Position numbers and translations under genes: made by a program | Shown here: piece by piece, positions 36,865 through 45,409 of the stretch | Layout of the letters: every line of letters starts with the position of its first letter | Numbering within the stretch: position 1 is the first letter of the stretch | NCBI RefSeq assembly: GCF_001308195.1 | Contig: NZ_JXDF01000017.1 | Location: 1 to 64,000 of the forward strand | Direction of reading: 5' to 3' | Source of the DNA: Apilactobacillus kunkeei | GTDB lineage: Bacteria; Bacillota; Bacilli; Lactobacillales; Lactobacillaceae | Length of the DNA stretch: 64,000 bases | The notes under the pieces: model-generated | Database searches by the model: none | What the model saw: only the letters and a program-made list of their open reading frames with translations | Told to the model about the DNA's origin: nothing

Positions 36865-37791
36865 ATGGCTAAAGAATTAGTTTTCGGACACCAAAGTCCA
36901 GATACTGATGCAATTTGTGCAGCTATCGAATATGCATATTTACAAAATAAACTAGGATACGACGTTGAAGCCGTTGCTCTAGGTACTCCAAACGAAGAAA
37001 CTAAATTTGTTTTAGATTACTTCGGTCAAGAAGCACCTCGTGTTATTACTGAAGCTTCATCAGAAGTAGACTCAGTTATGCTAGTAGATCATAATGAACC
37101 TCAACAAAGTGTTTCAGATATTGATAAATTAACAGTTACTCACGTAGTTGATCACCACAGAATTGCAGATTTCAACACTGAAAAGCCTGTATTCTACCGT
37201 GCTGAACCAGTTGGTTGTGTAAGTACTGTATTATTTGAAATGTTCAACGAAAAAAATATTGAAATTCCTGAAAAATTAGCTGGTCTAATGCTTTCAGCAA
37301 TCATTTCAGATACTTTATTACTAAAATCACCAACAACTACTGATGTTGATAAAAAGGCCGTTGCTGAATTAGCTAAGATTGCTAAGGTTGATGCTGAAGA
37401 ATACGGTATCAAGATGCTAAAAGCTGGTACTAACGTTGATGCTAGATCTGACAAGGACCTAATCGACGGTGACGCTAAGTCATTCACTATGGGTGGCAAA
37501 GCAGTACGTATTGACCAAATCAACACTGTTGATTTAAATGACGTATTAAAACGTAAAGAAGACTTATTAAAGGCAATGGAAGAAGAAGCCAAAGCAGAAG
37601 GCTACGACTTATTCTTAGTAATTGCTACTAACGTATTAGACAGTAACTCTGAAGCTATCGTTTATGGTGAACCAAAGGATGCTGTAGAAAAAGCATTTAA
37701 CCAAAAAGTTTCAGAAGATACAATTGCACTTCCTGGTGTAGTATCAAGAAAGAAACAAGTTGTTCCTCAATTAACTGATGTTTTAGACTAA
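36865..37791 (+). CDS. ppaC: manganese-dependent inorganic pyrophosphatase
   Basis: Family II (DHH) pyrophosphatase hydrolysing PPi released by biosynthesis. In 308 residues the metal and phosphate motifs are [12 protein letters not shown] (about 8-19), [17 protein letters not shown] (about 95) and, near the C-terminus, [10 protein letters not shown] for substrate binding. GAAGGAAG precedes the start and a terminator follows. Normal length. Confidence 0.96.
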   Translation: MAKELVFGHQSPDTDAICAAIEYAYLQNKLGYDVEAVALGTPNEETKFVLDYFGQEAPRVITEASSEVDSVMLVDHNEPQQSVSDIDKLTVTHVVDHHRIADFNTEKPVFYRAEPVGCVSTVLFEMFNEKNIEIPEKLAGLMLSAIISDTLLLKSPTTTDVDKKAVAELAKIAKVDAEEYGIKMLKAGTNVDARSDKDLIDGDAKSFTMGGKAVRIDQINTVDLNDVLKRKEDLLKAMEEEAKAEGYDLFLVIATNVLDSNSEAIVYGEPKDAVEKAFNQKVSEDTIALPGVVSRKKQVVPQLTDVLD

Positions 37792-37806
37792 TACTAGGAC
37801 GTATTG

Positions 37807-37840
37807 AAAGGACACATCCTAATGGGTGTGTTCTTTCTTT
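37807..37840 (+). terminator. terminator after ppaC
   Basis: AAAGGACACATCC pairs with GGGTGTGTTCTTT around TAAT, followed by CTTTAT. The T run is interrupted by a C. Confidence 0.75.
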
Positions 37841-37852
37841 ATATATAAAAAT

Positions 37853-37905
37853 ATCTGACAGCGTTGCTTCCGGAATACGGCTGTCTCAAATAAAAACAAT
37901 AGGAG
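37853..37905 (+). promoter_or_regulatory. candidate NAD+-II-type (pnuC) riboswitch
   Basis: A compact leader directly before pnuC. GACAG (37857-37861) pairs with CTGTC (37881-37885). An inner CCG/CGG pair encloses GAATA, and the GTTG of the asymmetric bulge can pair with CAAT (37897-37900), which abuts the ribosome site AGGAG. Such a pseudoknot could hide the ribosome site. NAD+-II riboswitches are small pseudoknots found before pnuC genes in Lactobacillales. I match position and architecture, not a remembered consensus, so the call is tentative. Confidence 0.5.
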
Positions 37906-37914
37906 ATCTTCAAA

Positions 37915-38622
37915 ATGGTAAAGGTATTTAGAAATTTAGCTACTTCAAAGACAATGGATTTATTAGGAATCGCAATCATCTTCTTATCAGCGTTTCTTTC
38001 AGGTTATTTATTCGAATCACTAAACGATGTGACTCATTGGGGCCATTGGGCAATATTTATTCCGTTTGGATTAATCAGTGCCTTTGACGCTTGCATGTCA
38101 ATCATGTCTACTAGATTGGTCGGCCGTTTTAGTAACCTAGGTAACTGGATTGGTGTTCCAGAAATCATTCTTGGATGTGCAATTGATTATTTATTGGGAA
38201 ACCATGGGGCAATCTTAACTTATCCAATTAGTTTTATTATCCAAATTTGGGCAATTAGAACATGGACTAACTCTGATAAATTCAAGAAATCTGATTTTAT
38301 GAATACCAAAAAGGGACAAATTGTTTTTGTACTATTGTCATTATTATCATTAGCATTCAGTTTTGGTATTAATTACATTGGATACGGTAGTTTAAATTCA
38401 TCTGATTCAGTTTTATATGTATTAACTAGTTTTGTATTTGGAATTTCATTGATTGCAAATATCATGAATGCAATGAAGATATCAACACAATGGAAATTCT
38501 GGCTATTATACGACTTTATTCAACTAGCTAAGGCAATTAGCCAATTCAACTTTGCAAACGTCGGTAAGTACATTTATTACATCCTAATGGCACTTGCTGG
38601 AAATGCATATTGGAAGGATTAA
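37915..38622 (+). CDS. pnuC: PnuC-type nicotinamide riboside transporter
   Basis: Membrane protein of 235 residues with about seven hydrophobic segments (around 15-35, 40-62, 75-100, 103-120, 135-155, 165-190 and 200-230) and the PnuC-type late motif WKFWLLYDFIQLAKA with NFANVGKYIYY. It takes up nicotinamide riboside for NAD synthesis; NadD is encoded at 23.6 kb. GGAGAT precedes the start, immediately after the candidate riboswitch. No terminator of its own is seen. Confidence 0.85.
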   Translation: MVKVFRNLATSKTMDLLGIAIIFLSAFLSGYLFESLNDVTHWGHWAIFIPFGLISAFDACMSIMSTRLVGRFSNLGNWIGVPEIILGCAIDYLLGNHGAILTYPISFIIQIWAIRTWTNSDKFKKSDFMNTKKGQIVFVLLSLLSLAFSFGINYIGYGSLNSSDSVLYVLTSFVFGISLIANIMNAMKISTQWKFWLLYDFIQLAKAISQFNFANVGKYIYYILMALAGNAYWKD

Positions 38623-38661
38623 TTACTATATTTTTCTGTGCTAATAATTTGCATTATTTTT

Positions 38662-38680
38662 TATAATCGTTATCATTATA
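38662..38680. promoter_or_regulatory. Fur/PerR-like operator upstream of msrB-msrA
   Basis: TATAAT and ATTATA in perfect inversion with seven bases between (19 bp in all). Read on the minus strand it agrees at 15 of 19 positions with the classical Fur consensus, and it resembles PerR boxes. It lies 66 bases before msrB, a gene group expected under peroxide control. Confidence 0.5.
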
Positions 38681-38694
38681 GTTATGTCGTGTAC

Positions 38695-38717
38695 GATATA
38701 TCTCCACCGGATATATC
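38695..38717. repeat. inverted repeat in the msrB leader
   Basis: GATATATC at about 38695-38702 and again at about 38710-38717, each palindromic, separated by TCCACCG. They can form a stem in the mRNA ahead of the msrB ribosome site. Role unknown. Confidence 0.35.
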
Positions 38718-38745
38718 AGATCAAGCAAAAGGAGCTGTTACGATT

Positions 38746-39183
38746 ATGAAGAAATACAGTGAAGAAGAATTAAGAAGTAGATTAACTGACGAACAATATG
38801 AAGTTACTCAAAATGCCGGTACAGAAATGCCATTTTCAAACGAATATGATAACTTTTTTGAAGATGGTTTATACGTAGATATTGTATCAGGTGAACCTTT
38901 ATTCACTTCAAAAGATAAATACAACTCTGGATGTGGTTGGCCAGCATTTACTAAGCCAATTCAACAAAGCAGCATTAAGAGTAATTTAGATACCTCACAT
39001 GGTATGGTTAGAAACGAAGTAAGAAGTAGCGAAGCTAACTCACACTTAGGTCACGTCTTTCCTGATGGACCTAAAGACAAGGGCGGATTAAGATACTGCA
39101 TTAACTCAGCATCATTAAGATTCATCCCAGTTGATAAGTTAGAAGAAGAAGGCTACGGCCAATACGCTGCAGAATTTAAATAG
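38746..39183 (+). CDS. msrB: peptide methionine-(R)-S-oxide reductase MsrB
   Basis: Reduces R-methionine sulfoxide in proteins. The 145-residue protein starts [20 protein letters not shown], with [12 protein letters not shown] (about 64-75), [10 protein letters not shown] and the catalytic cysteine in [11 protein letters not shown] (about 125). The zinc CxxC pairs of some MsrB are absent. The chosen ATG has AAAAGGAG upstream; an earlier in-frame ATG would add a hydrophobic, non-conserved stretch running through the operator. msrA follows after 17 bp. Confidence 0.95.
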   Translation: MKKYSEEELRSRLTDEQYEVTQNAGTEMPFSNEYDNFFEDGLYVDIVSGEPLFTSKDKYNSGCGWPAFTKPIQQSSIKSNLDTSHGMVRNEVRSSEANSHLGHVFPDGPKDKGGLRYCINSASLRFIPVDKLEEEGYGQYAAEFK

Positions 39184-39200
39184 GAAGGGAGATTTGTTTT

Positions 39201-39722
39201 ATGAGTAAAGATACAGCTATTTTCGCAGGAGGATGTTTCTGGTGCATGGTTGAACCATTCGATCAACAACCAGGAATTGAAAGTGTTATCTCAGGTTACA
39301 CAGGAGGACACGTTGCAAACCCAACATATGAACAAGTATGTAGCCATACAACAGGTCATACTGAAGCCGTTGAAATTACATTTGATCCTGAAGTAATTTC
39401 ATACAAGGATTTAGTCGAAATTTACTGGAGACAAACAGATCCAACTGACGCTTCTGGTCAATTCCAAGACAGAGGTGACAGTTACCGTCCTGTTATCTTC
39501 GTTAACAGTGAAGAACAAAGAAAAGTTGCTGAAGAATCAAAGAAGCAACTAGCTGAAAGTGGCATGTTCGATGAACCAATCGTTACATCAATCGAAGATG
39601 CTAAACCATTCTATCCAGCTGAAGACTATCACCAAGATTTCTACAAGAAGAACCCATTACGAGCTCAAATTGAAGAATTAGGTGGCCGTCAACAATTCAA
39701 GGATACAAAGTGGGCTAAATAA
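39201..39722 (+). CDS. msrA: peptide methionine-(S)-S-oxide reductase MsrA
   Basis: Partner enzyme for the S epimer. The 173 residues open with [15 protein letters not shown], the GCFW motif whose cysteine (about residue 12) is catalytic, followed by [33 protein letters not shown] and [18 protein letters not shown] precedes the start. It forms an oxidative-repair pair with msrB, presumably under the upstream Fur/PerR-like box. Confidence 0.96.
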   Translation: MSKDTAIFAGGCFWCMVEPFDQQPGIESVISGYTGGHVANPTYEQVCSHTTGHTEAVEITFDPEVISYKDLVEIYWRQTDPTDASGQFQDRGDSYRPVIFVNSEEQRKVAEESKKQLAESGMFDEPIVTSIEDAKPFYPAEDYHQDFYKKNPLRAQIEELGGRQQFKDTKWAK

Positions 39723-39723
39723 T

Positions 39724-39761
39724 AAAAAAAAGGTTCCTAGCATAAGCTAGGAACCTTTTTT
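39724..39761. terminator. bidirectional terminator between msrA and the nuclease-like gene
   Basis: AAAAGGTTCCTAGC pairs with GCTAGGAACCTTTTTT around ATAA. A and T tracts on both sides let it serve both convergent genes. Confidence 0.92.
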
Positions 39762-40734
39762 AATACTTATGTCTATAATAGTGACGACGTGAATGGTATT
39801 GGTAATGTTTAGTATTTTTCTTATATTCTTTTCGATACTTTCTTTCGTAGTGCTTTTTAATTTCGTGATGAACGACACCTGCTACAACAGCATCTCTTAC
39901 GTAATGATGTTTCTTGTATGAGTTACGGTGATTATTGAACGATGGCGCGTTTGCAGGTGTAGGCACCTTAATCTCGTTATTTATCTTGGATCTACCGGTT
40001 GCATAGTCGAATTCAACACCAGGTTGAACATTGAAGATGTAAACGTTAAAGTTCAGACTTCCATCAGTTGAAATGGCTTGCATATGAACACCGCGAGCCA
40101 TTAATTCATTTCCTCTAAAAATAGGGGTGACTTGGAAAATAACCTTTTTATCTTTTCTAAGTGCTTCTCTAACTTGTGATTCGTAAATTGTTTGTAGTTT
40201 TTGATTACTGAATGCAGTTTGCGTAAATAGGTTCTTCAAATTATTTTGATCACCAGATTGTACCGATGGTTCGTATTTACCATTTACGCTGATTCCCTTA
40301 GATAAACTGTAGGCAATTTCATGACCACGATTGATAATAGCGTCGTTGTTAACGAATTTTTGGTGCCATCCAGTTGGTTGAACCACTTGTCTGGTTCTTA
40401 GGCTGTCATTGGCAATATTACGCTTTTCTAAGTATGCAGTATTACCTTCAGATGTTCTGTTTAAGGAATCAAGATTGGTGTATTCTACGTGGTTATATTT
40501 CCAATCAAATGTTTTTAAATTAGACGCATCATTATTCACGGTCATGATTGCTGACGTATTATTTTGATAGTTAAGTGATGCTAAATCACTTGTATTAGTA
40601 TTGGGCAAATCTTTGGTAACGTCTGATGACTTGCTGCTCTTGGTAGCAGTGCTTTCATTACTATTATTTGCACAGCCACTGAGGACTAATGAAAGTCCAA
40701 TAGTAATAGTAGCCATTAGTTTAGTATATTTCAA
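39760..40734 (-). CDS. DNA/RNA non-specific endonuclease-like lipoprotein
   Basis: Surface lipoprotein of 324 residues: signal MKYTKLMATITIGLSLVLSGC with a lipobox ending LSGC (Cys21), then a low-complexity Ser/Thr linker. An EndA/NucA-type beta-beta-alpha domain follows (about 85-255), recognised by GWHQKF, the INRGHEIAYSL motif and DQNNLKNLFTQTAFSN. The histidine general base of the usual DRGH motif is kept, but the preceding Asp is Asn. The last 55 residues are very basic and rich in His, Tyr and Lys. Likely role: nuclease for DNA uptake or nucleotide scavenging at the cell surface; activity is uncertain. GGAGGAT precedes the start. Confidence 0.8.
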   Translation of the reverse strand: MKYTKLMATITIGLSLVLSGCANNSNESTATKSSKSSDVTKDLPNTNTSDLASLNYQNNTSAIMTVNNDASNLKTFDWKYNHVEYTNLDSLNRTSEGNTAYLEKRNIANDSLRTRQVVQPTGWHQKFVNNDAIINRGHEIAYSLSKGISVNGKYEPSVQSGDQNNLKNLFTQTAFSNQKLQTIYESQVREALRKDKKVIFQVTPIFRGNELMARGVHMQAISTDGSLNFNVYIFNVQPGVEFDYATGRSKINNEIKVPTPANAPSFNNHRNSYKKHHYVRDAVVAGVVHHEIKKHYERKYRKEYKKNTKHYQYHSRRHYYRHKY

Positions 40735-40807
40735 TTAAAAATCCTCCTAATAAACCTATGTATGATAAAATAGTTGTCTAATGTTAAATACGTAAGGAAT
40801 GTTATTT

Positions 40808-41353
40808 TTGGCGCTAAGAAAAACGCATATTGCTTCAGCAGAAGCAGTAATGATGGGTTATGCCATTTCGACTAGTCAACCATTACCAATTATCATAACT
40901 GAGGCAATTGGTGTATGGATTGGTAGTCAACTTCCTGATATTGATCAAAGACAAACTAGAATAAATAAGAAAACCGGTGTAGAAACATCCTTTCTGACCT
41001 TATGGGGTCATCGAACCTGGTCACACAGTATTTGGATACCAGCTTTCCTATTTATTTTAGCACGCTACAGCTCTAATAGCCCAATCCTAAATGGAATAAG
41101 TGTCTATGGATATAAAGTGATGGGATACTTTTATTTTACGTTGGTTTTGGGATACTTCCTGCATGAACTATTAGATGCTTTTTCGGTTGAAGGAATTAGA
41201 TGGCTATATCCATTAGGAAATCGTAAAATCATACGTAAAAAGGGCATATTTAGATATAAAGTTCATAGTATGAAAGAAATCATGATTAGATATGTTTCCG
41301 TTACGATAGTAGTGATTGAATTGATTTTCTATTTATATAAAAACTTAAAATAA
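40808..41353 (+). CDS. YdjM/DUF457-type membrane metal-dependent hydrolase
   Basis: Integral membrane protein of 181 residues with about four hydrophobic segments. The family's His/Asp motifs are visible: MALRKTHIASAEAV near the start, SQLPDIDQRQTR (about 40), LWGHRTWSHSIW (about 65) and HELLDAFSVEGIRWLYPLG (about 115). I prefer the TTG at 40808, eight bases after AAGGA, over the in-frame ATG at 40799, which touches the ribosome site. Divergent from the nuclease-like gene. Substrate unknown; YdjM of E. coli is SOS-regulated. Confidence 0.82.
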   Translation: MALRKTHIASAEAVMMGYAISTSQPLPIIITEAIGVWIGSQLPDIDQRQTRINKKTGVETSFLTLWGHRTWSHSIWIPAFLFILARYSSNSPILNGISVYGYKVMGYFYFTLVLGYFLHELLDAFSVEGIRWLYPLGNRKIIRKKGIFRYKVHSMKEIMIRYVSVTIVVIELIFYLYKNLK

Positions 41354-41390
41354 AAAGGGGTGCATCAAAGATGCATCCCTTTATTTATTT
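41354..41390. terminator. bidirectional terminator between the DUF457 gene and rqcH
   Basis: AAAGGGGTGCATC pairs with GATGCATCCCTTT around AAA, with flanking A and T tracts on both strands. Confidence 0.9.
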
Positions 41391-43093
41391 TCTATTAATT
41401 GATCAACGAATTCTTTACTTGGCGTTACAAAGATAGTCTTTTGACCTTCGTAAATAACAAATCCAGGCTTAGAACCATTTGGTTTTCTGATTTTTTTAAC
41501 TTGAACATAGTCAACGGGAACGGTTGCTGAATCTCTTGCTTTAGAGAAGTAGGCGGCCAGCATTGCGGCAGTTTCGATGGTTTCATCATCTGGATTGAAG
41601 TCCTTGATGATAACGTGAGAACCGTGAATCTTTTGCGTATGCAACCAAGTATCTCTCTTATCAGCATCCTTCATTGTTAACTTATCGTTTTGAAGGTTAT
41701 TCTTACCTACAAGAATATGAATACCTTTGTCAGTAATAAATTCTTCGGGTTTACTAATCTTGGTATTCTTATTCTTGCTCTTAGTATTACGGTTGTTATG
41801 ATGCTTTAAATATCCTTCGTTTTTTAGTTCGACTTTGATGTCGTCTAAATCAGATGGGTTAGCAATCTCAATTTGTGAAAGGATGTTTTCAAAGTAGTCA
41901 ATTTCATCATTGGTCTTCTTTAATTGTTCAGTCACAAATGAGACAGCATTCTTTTCCTTTTGATAACGTTTAAAGTATTTTTGCGCGTTTTCTGAAGGAG
42001 TCAACTGATTAGAAATACTGATGTCGATCTCATTTCCATTATCATAGAAATTAGGAAGGGAAATCTTAGTCATTCCTTTTTGAATCTTGTATAGGTATGT
42101 GGTTAGAATTTCACCCTTAATACGATATTCATCAGCATACTTAGTGTTATCCAAAATCTTTTCAAGTTTCTTCTTCTTGTTTTTATTCTTCTTTAATTCG
42201 CTTTTAGCAACCTTAATTAATTGGCCACCTTGTTCACGGACACGATCCAATCTAGCCTTTGTTTCGTAGAAGTTGTCTAGTAATTCACTTAATGTATCAT
42301 ATTGAATGTTATTGTCTTCAAATGGATAGACATTAAAACTATTACTCTTACCATGTTCAATCATGGTTGGGATTGGATTGTCAAAGTGATCGAAGAACTT
42401 ATCAAACTTATCTTTGACGGTACCATCTTGATGCATTGTTTGAGCAAGATATAATGATGTGTCTTTACCTAGTCCTTGGATTCTCTTACGTAGTTCAGAA
42501 GAAAGCACTTCTTGGTTAGGGAATTCCTTGGTTAAGTCTTCAATTTGTTGATAGTCAACGTTTTCATCAAATGGATTAACCATGTCTTGGTTTGGTGGGG
42601 TGATGTATGTGTCACCAGGTAAGATGGTTCTGTATCTATTCTTATCTGCGCCAATTCGTTTGATTGCATCGATGATTCGCATATCATCTTGTGTATCTAC
42701 TAAAATAATGTTACTGTGTCTAGCCATGATTTCTACGACTAAACGCATTTCCTTTAAATCACCAATTTCGTTTCTAGTTGTGAAATGAAAAATCATTACA
42801 CGGTCATTATCAATTTGAGATACTTTCTTTAAAACTGATCCACTAAGATGTTTTCTCAATGTCATTGTGAAAGTAGTTGGTGTGTGCGGATTCACGTATG
42901 GAATTCTTGAAACTTGCACACGTGCATAGTTAGGGTTGGCTGAAATTAAAATAGGATAGTTTTCATGGTTTGAACGAACTGTTAACACAATTTCGTTATC
43001 ATATGGTTGGTTGATTTTAGATACTCGCCCACCTGAAACTAATCGATTTAATTCACCAGTCATTGCATGAGTAAATGATCCATCAAATGACAT
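41381..43093 (-). CDS. rqcH: ribosome quality control protein RqcH (NFACT family)
   Basis: Binds stalled 50S-peptidyl-tRNA complexes and adds C-terminal alanine tails; formerly annotated fibronectin-binding protein. The 570 residues contain the NFACT-N domain (1-about 180, MSFDGSFTHAMTGELN, RVSKINQPYDNEIVLTVR, EIMARHSNIILVD), a long coiled coil (about 280-420, with a lysine-rich KKNKNKKKKLEKIL) and the NFACT-R domain (about 445-560, RDTWLHTQKIHGSHVIIKD). Length is typical. No secretion signal, in keeping with a cytoplasmic role. Confidence 0.93.
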   Translation of the reverse strand: MSFDGSFTHAMTGELNRLVSGGRVSKINQPYDNEIVLTVRSNHENYPILISANPNYARVQVSRIPYVNPHTPTTFTMTLRKHLSGSVLKKVSQIDNDRVMIFHFTTRNEIGDLKEMRLVVEIMARHSNIILVDTQDDMRIIDAIKRIGADKNRYRTILPGDTYITPPNQDMVNPFDENVDYQQIEDLTKEFPNQEVLSSELRKRIQGLGKDTSLYLAQTMHQDGTVKDKFDKFFDHFDNPIPTMIEHGKSNSFNVYPFEDNNIQYDTLSELLDNFYETKARLDRVREQGGQLIKVAKSELKKNKNKKKKLEKILDNTKYADEYRIKGEILTTYLYKIQKGMTKISLPNFYDNGNEIDISISNQLTPSENAQKYFKRYQKEKNAVSFVTEQLKKTNDEIDYFENILSQIEIANPSDLDDIKVELKNEGYLKHHNNRNTKSKNKNTKISKPEEFITDKGIHILVGKNNLQNDKLTMKDADKRDTWLHTQKIHGSHVIIKDFNPDDETIETAAMLAAYFSKARDSATVPVDYVQVKKIRKPNGSKPGFVIYEGQKTIFVTPSKEFVDQLIENK

Positions 43094-43195
43094 TATCTCA
43101 TCTCTCTTTCGTACAAAGTATTACATTCTAGTATAACTGATATGAAGGCAAATTAGCAAAAATAACAGAGTTCTCATGATATAAATATGTTTTAA

Positions 43196-43204
43196 TGTTA
43201 TAAT
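43196..43204 (+). promoter_or_regulatory. extended -10 promoter of degV
   Basis: TGTTATAAT at 43196-43204 is a perfect extended -10. The leader to the ATG at 43251 is about 40 bases. Confidence 0.6.
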
Positions 43205-43250
43205 TTTATTTATAAATAATCGTATGTATTATGAAAAAGGATGAAAGATA

Positions 43251-44120
43251 ATGAAAATTGCAATCGTAACAGATAGTACTTCTTATTTATCAAAAGAAGA
43301 ACAAGAAAAATATGGAATTCATATTGTTCATATGCCTGTAATGATTGATGGTAAAAGCTATGAAGAAGGCAGCAACATCTCAACAGATGAATTCTATGAA
43401 AAACTAAAAAACTCACAATCATTCCCAAGTACATCACAACCACCAATGGGTGAGTTGATTAACTTGTATGATTCGTTGGCAGATGAAGGTTACGACACTG
43501 TAATCAGTATTCATTTAGCAAGTACCATTTCTGGTTTTTACAATTCATTGTCAGCACTTGCACCAACCATTGAAAACATTAAGGTAATTCCTTATAACTC
43601 AAAGATTACTGTAAAACTAATGGGTAACTTGGCAATCGAAGCTGCAAAGAAGGTACAATCGGGGGCTAGCGTCGATGAAATCATTGAACATTTAGATCAC
43701 GTTAGAGACACAATTGATGAAGTATTCGTTGTTGATGACCTACAAAACCTTGTAAGAGGTGGAAGACTATCAAATGCTTCAGCATTTTTAGGAAGTTTAC
43801 TTAAGATTAAGCCATTACTAACTTTCGATAAGAAGAGTAATGAAATTGTGGCTTTTGAAAAGGTAAGATCTCGTAAGAAGGCACTTAAACGTACTGAAGA
43901 AATCTTCAAAGAAGCTGCTTCTAAGGTTGATTATCCATTAAAGGCAATCGTGATTAATGGTAATGATCCAGAAGCTGGACATGAATGGAAAGAAAATATT
44001 CAACAATTATATCCAGATATGAGTATTGAAGAAAGTTACTTTGGACCTGTTATTGGTACCCATTTAGGTAACAAATCACTTGCTCTAGCTTGGATGATTG
44101 ATACTGACAAAAAGGACTAG
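43251..44120 (+). CDS. DegV family fatty-acid-binding protein
   Basis: The 289 residues start MKIAIVTDSTSYLSKEE, with the fatty-acid carboxylate-binding segments PSTSQPPMGE (about 60) and ISIHLASTISGFYNS (about 85), and the C-terminal HLGNKSLALAW. DegV (FakB-like) proteins present fatty acids to a FakA kinase. No fakA is in this window. AAAGGATGAAAG precedes the start. Monocistronic, with a terminator overlapping the stop codon. Confidence 0.92.
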   Translation: MKIAIVTDSTSYLSKEEQEKYGIHIVHMPVMIDGKSYEEGSNISTDEFYEKLKNSQSFPSTSQPPMGELINLYDSLADEGYDTVISIHLASTISGFYNSLSALAPTIENIKVIPYNSKITVKLMGNLAIEAAKKVQSGASVDEIIEHLDHVRDTIDEVFVVDDLQNLVRGGRLSNASAFLGSLLKIKPLLTFDKKSNEIVAFEKVRSRKKALKRTEEIFKEAASKVDYPLKAIVINGNDPEAGHEWKENIQQLYPDMSIEESYFGPVIGTHLGNKSLALAWMIDTDKKD

Positions 44121-44140
44121 TTTTTACTAGTTCTTTTTTA
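44112..44140 (+). terminator. terminator overlapping the degV stop
   Basis: AAGGACTAGT pairs with ACTAGTTCTT around TTTT, followed by TTTTTT. The 5' arm includes the degV stop codon TAG at 44118-44120. Confidence 0.85.
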
Positions 44141-44228
44141 TTATTAAAAAACAATTAGAAAATACATTGCTTTTTCTAATAATTAGTTCTATACTCATAA
44201 CAACTTATAAAGATATGAGGTGTTGTTT

Positions 44229-45185
44229 ATGAAATACGGAATTATTGGAGCAGGAGCAATGGGATACAGGTATGGTGTTTTATTGCAAGAGAATGCCGGC
44301 GTGGAAGTAGATTTCATCGAAACCTGGGAACCTAATGTTGAAAAGGTAAAGGAACAAGGTGGTGTTTACGTTTCACGTGACCATGAAAATAAACATTTAG
44401 TGCCGATTAATATCTATTACCCAGAAGACTATAAGGGACATCCTGATGTTTTGATTTTCTTCAAAAAACAAATGCAATTGGAAGAAGAACTTAAACGAGA
44501 TAGTGCCGCTGGAATCTTCCATGACGATCAATATGCTTTTGCAGCGATGAATGGTATGGGCCATTTTGATAAGATTGAAAAGTATTTTGATAAAGATAAA
44601 ATTGTTTGTGGTACAGCAATGATTGCCACCGTTTTAAACGGACCTGGTGATGTTGATTTCATGGGACCAGTAAACGGTGAATCAATGCACTTAGCACCAT
44701 ACAATGATAAAGAACCTGATGAAACTGTTAAGGCTCTATTTAATGACTTGAAAGACGCGAAATTAGGACCAATCATGGCCAATAACTGGATTAACATGTG
44801 TATGACTAAAGTTGTGTTCAACGCTGTTGTTAACACTCTTTGTACAATGTTTGAAGTCCAAATGGGACAATTCATTCAATATCCAAAAGCCCCAGAAATG
44901 GCAAGACAACTGTTTAATGAATCATTTGATGCTTGTGAAAGAGCTGGAATCTATATGGATCAAACCAGAGATGAACAAGTACAAACAGTTATCGATAACT
45001 GTCATCAACTAAAATTCCATTATCCTTCAATGTATCAAGACTTCTCAAAAGGTAGGGAAACGGAAGTTGACTACATCAATGGATACATTGCTAAATTAGG
45101 TAGAGATAACGACTACGTATGTCGTACTCATGAATTTGTTGTAAATCAAGTTCATTTGGTTGAACAAATGAGACAATTCAAATAA
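44229..45185 (+). CDS. ketopantoate reductase family protein
   Basis: NAD(P)-dependent reductase of 318 residues with the Rossmann loop GIIGAGAMGYRYG (about 4-16) and a helical C-terminal domain. There MTKVVFNAVVNTLCTMFE (about 195) supplies the catalytic Lys and Asn of PanE enzymes. PanE-like proteins form pantoate for CoA, but the family includes other 2-keto acid reductases, so the substrate is open; no other pantothenate genes are nearby. The ATG at 44229 has GAGGTG upstream, better than an in-frame GTG within that site. Confidence 0.82.
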   Translation: MKYGIIGAGAMGYRYGVLLQENAGVEVDFIETWEPNVEKVKEQGGVYVSRDHENKHLVPINIYYPEDYKGHPDVLIFFKKQMQLEEELKRDSAAGIFHDDQYAFAAMNGMGHFDKIEKYFDKDKIVCGTAMIATVLNGPGDVDFMGPVNGESMHLAPYNDKEPDETVKALFNDLKDAKLGPIMANNWINMCMTKVVFNAVVNTLCTMFEVQMGQFIQYPKAPEMARQLFNESFDACERAGIYMDQTRDEQVQTVIDNCHQLKFHYPSMYQDFSKGRETEVDYINGYIAKLGRDNDYVCRTHEFVVNQVHLVEQMRQFK

Positions 45186-45202
45186 TTAGACACCAAATAT
45201 AA

Positions 45203-45231
45203 TTGTTTTGTAATTATAAAAATGATAATAT
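45203..45231 (+). promoter_or_regulatory. promoter of the THF riboswitch-folT transcript
   Basis: TTGTTT (45203-45208), 17-bp spacer, TAATAT (45226-45231) preceded by TGA, an extended -10. It starts transcription just before the aptamer. Confidence 0.65.
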
Positions 45232-45249
45232 TAAGTTGCAACAAAAAAT

Positions 45250-45352
45250 TTGGGAGTAGGTAGTTATGCGTAAAGTGCAGACGGAACGGAATGTGAACGT
45301 CTGACGAAAACTTAGGTTGCGATGTAACTGCCGCATTCGCCACAACTTTTTT
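45250..45352 (+). promoter_or_regulatory. tetrahydrofolate (THF) riboswitch
   Basis: The sequence follows the THF aptamer order: GGGAGTAGGTAGTT, ATGCGTAAAGTG, ACGGAACGGAATGT, GTCTGACGAAAACTTAGG, then GTAACTGCCGCATTCGCC. These match the conserved blocks of known folT riboswitches as I remember them. The 3' half of the aptamer can instead form a terminator (45315-45352), so folate binding would switch transcription off. It stands before an ECF folate S component, which fits exactly. Confidence 0.88.
45315..45352 (+). terminator. THF riboswitch expression-platform terminator
   Basis: GGTTGCGATG can pair with CATTCGCCACAAC (with a bulge), followed by TTTTTT at 45347-45352. Its 5' arm lies inside the aptamer. 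Confidence 0.65.
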
Positions 45353-45409
45353 ATAATATCAACTTTTTATAATTATATGAGTGGCAGCTCCACTAGGAGA
45401 TGTCTTTTG

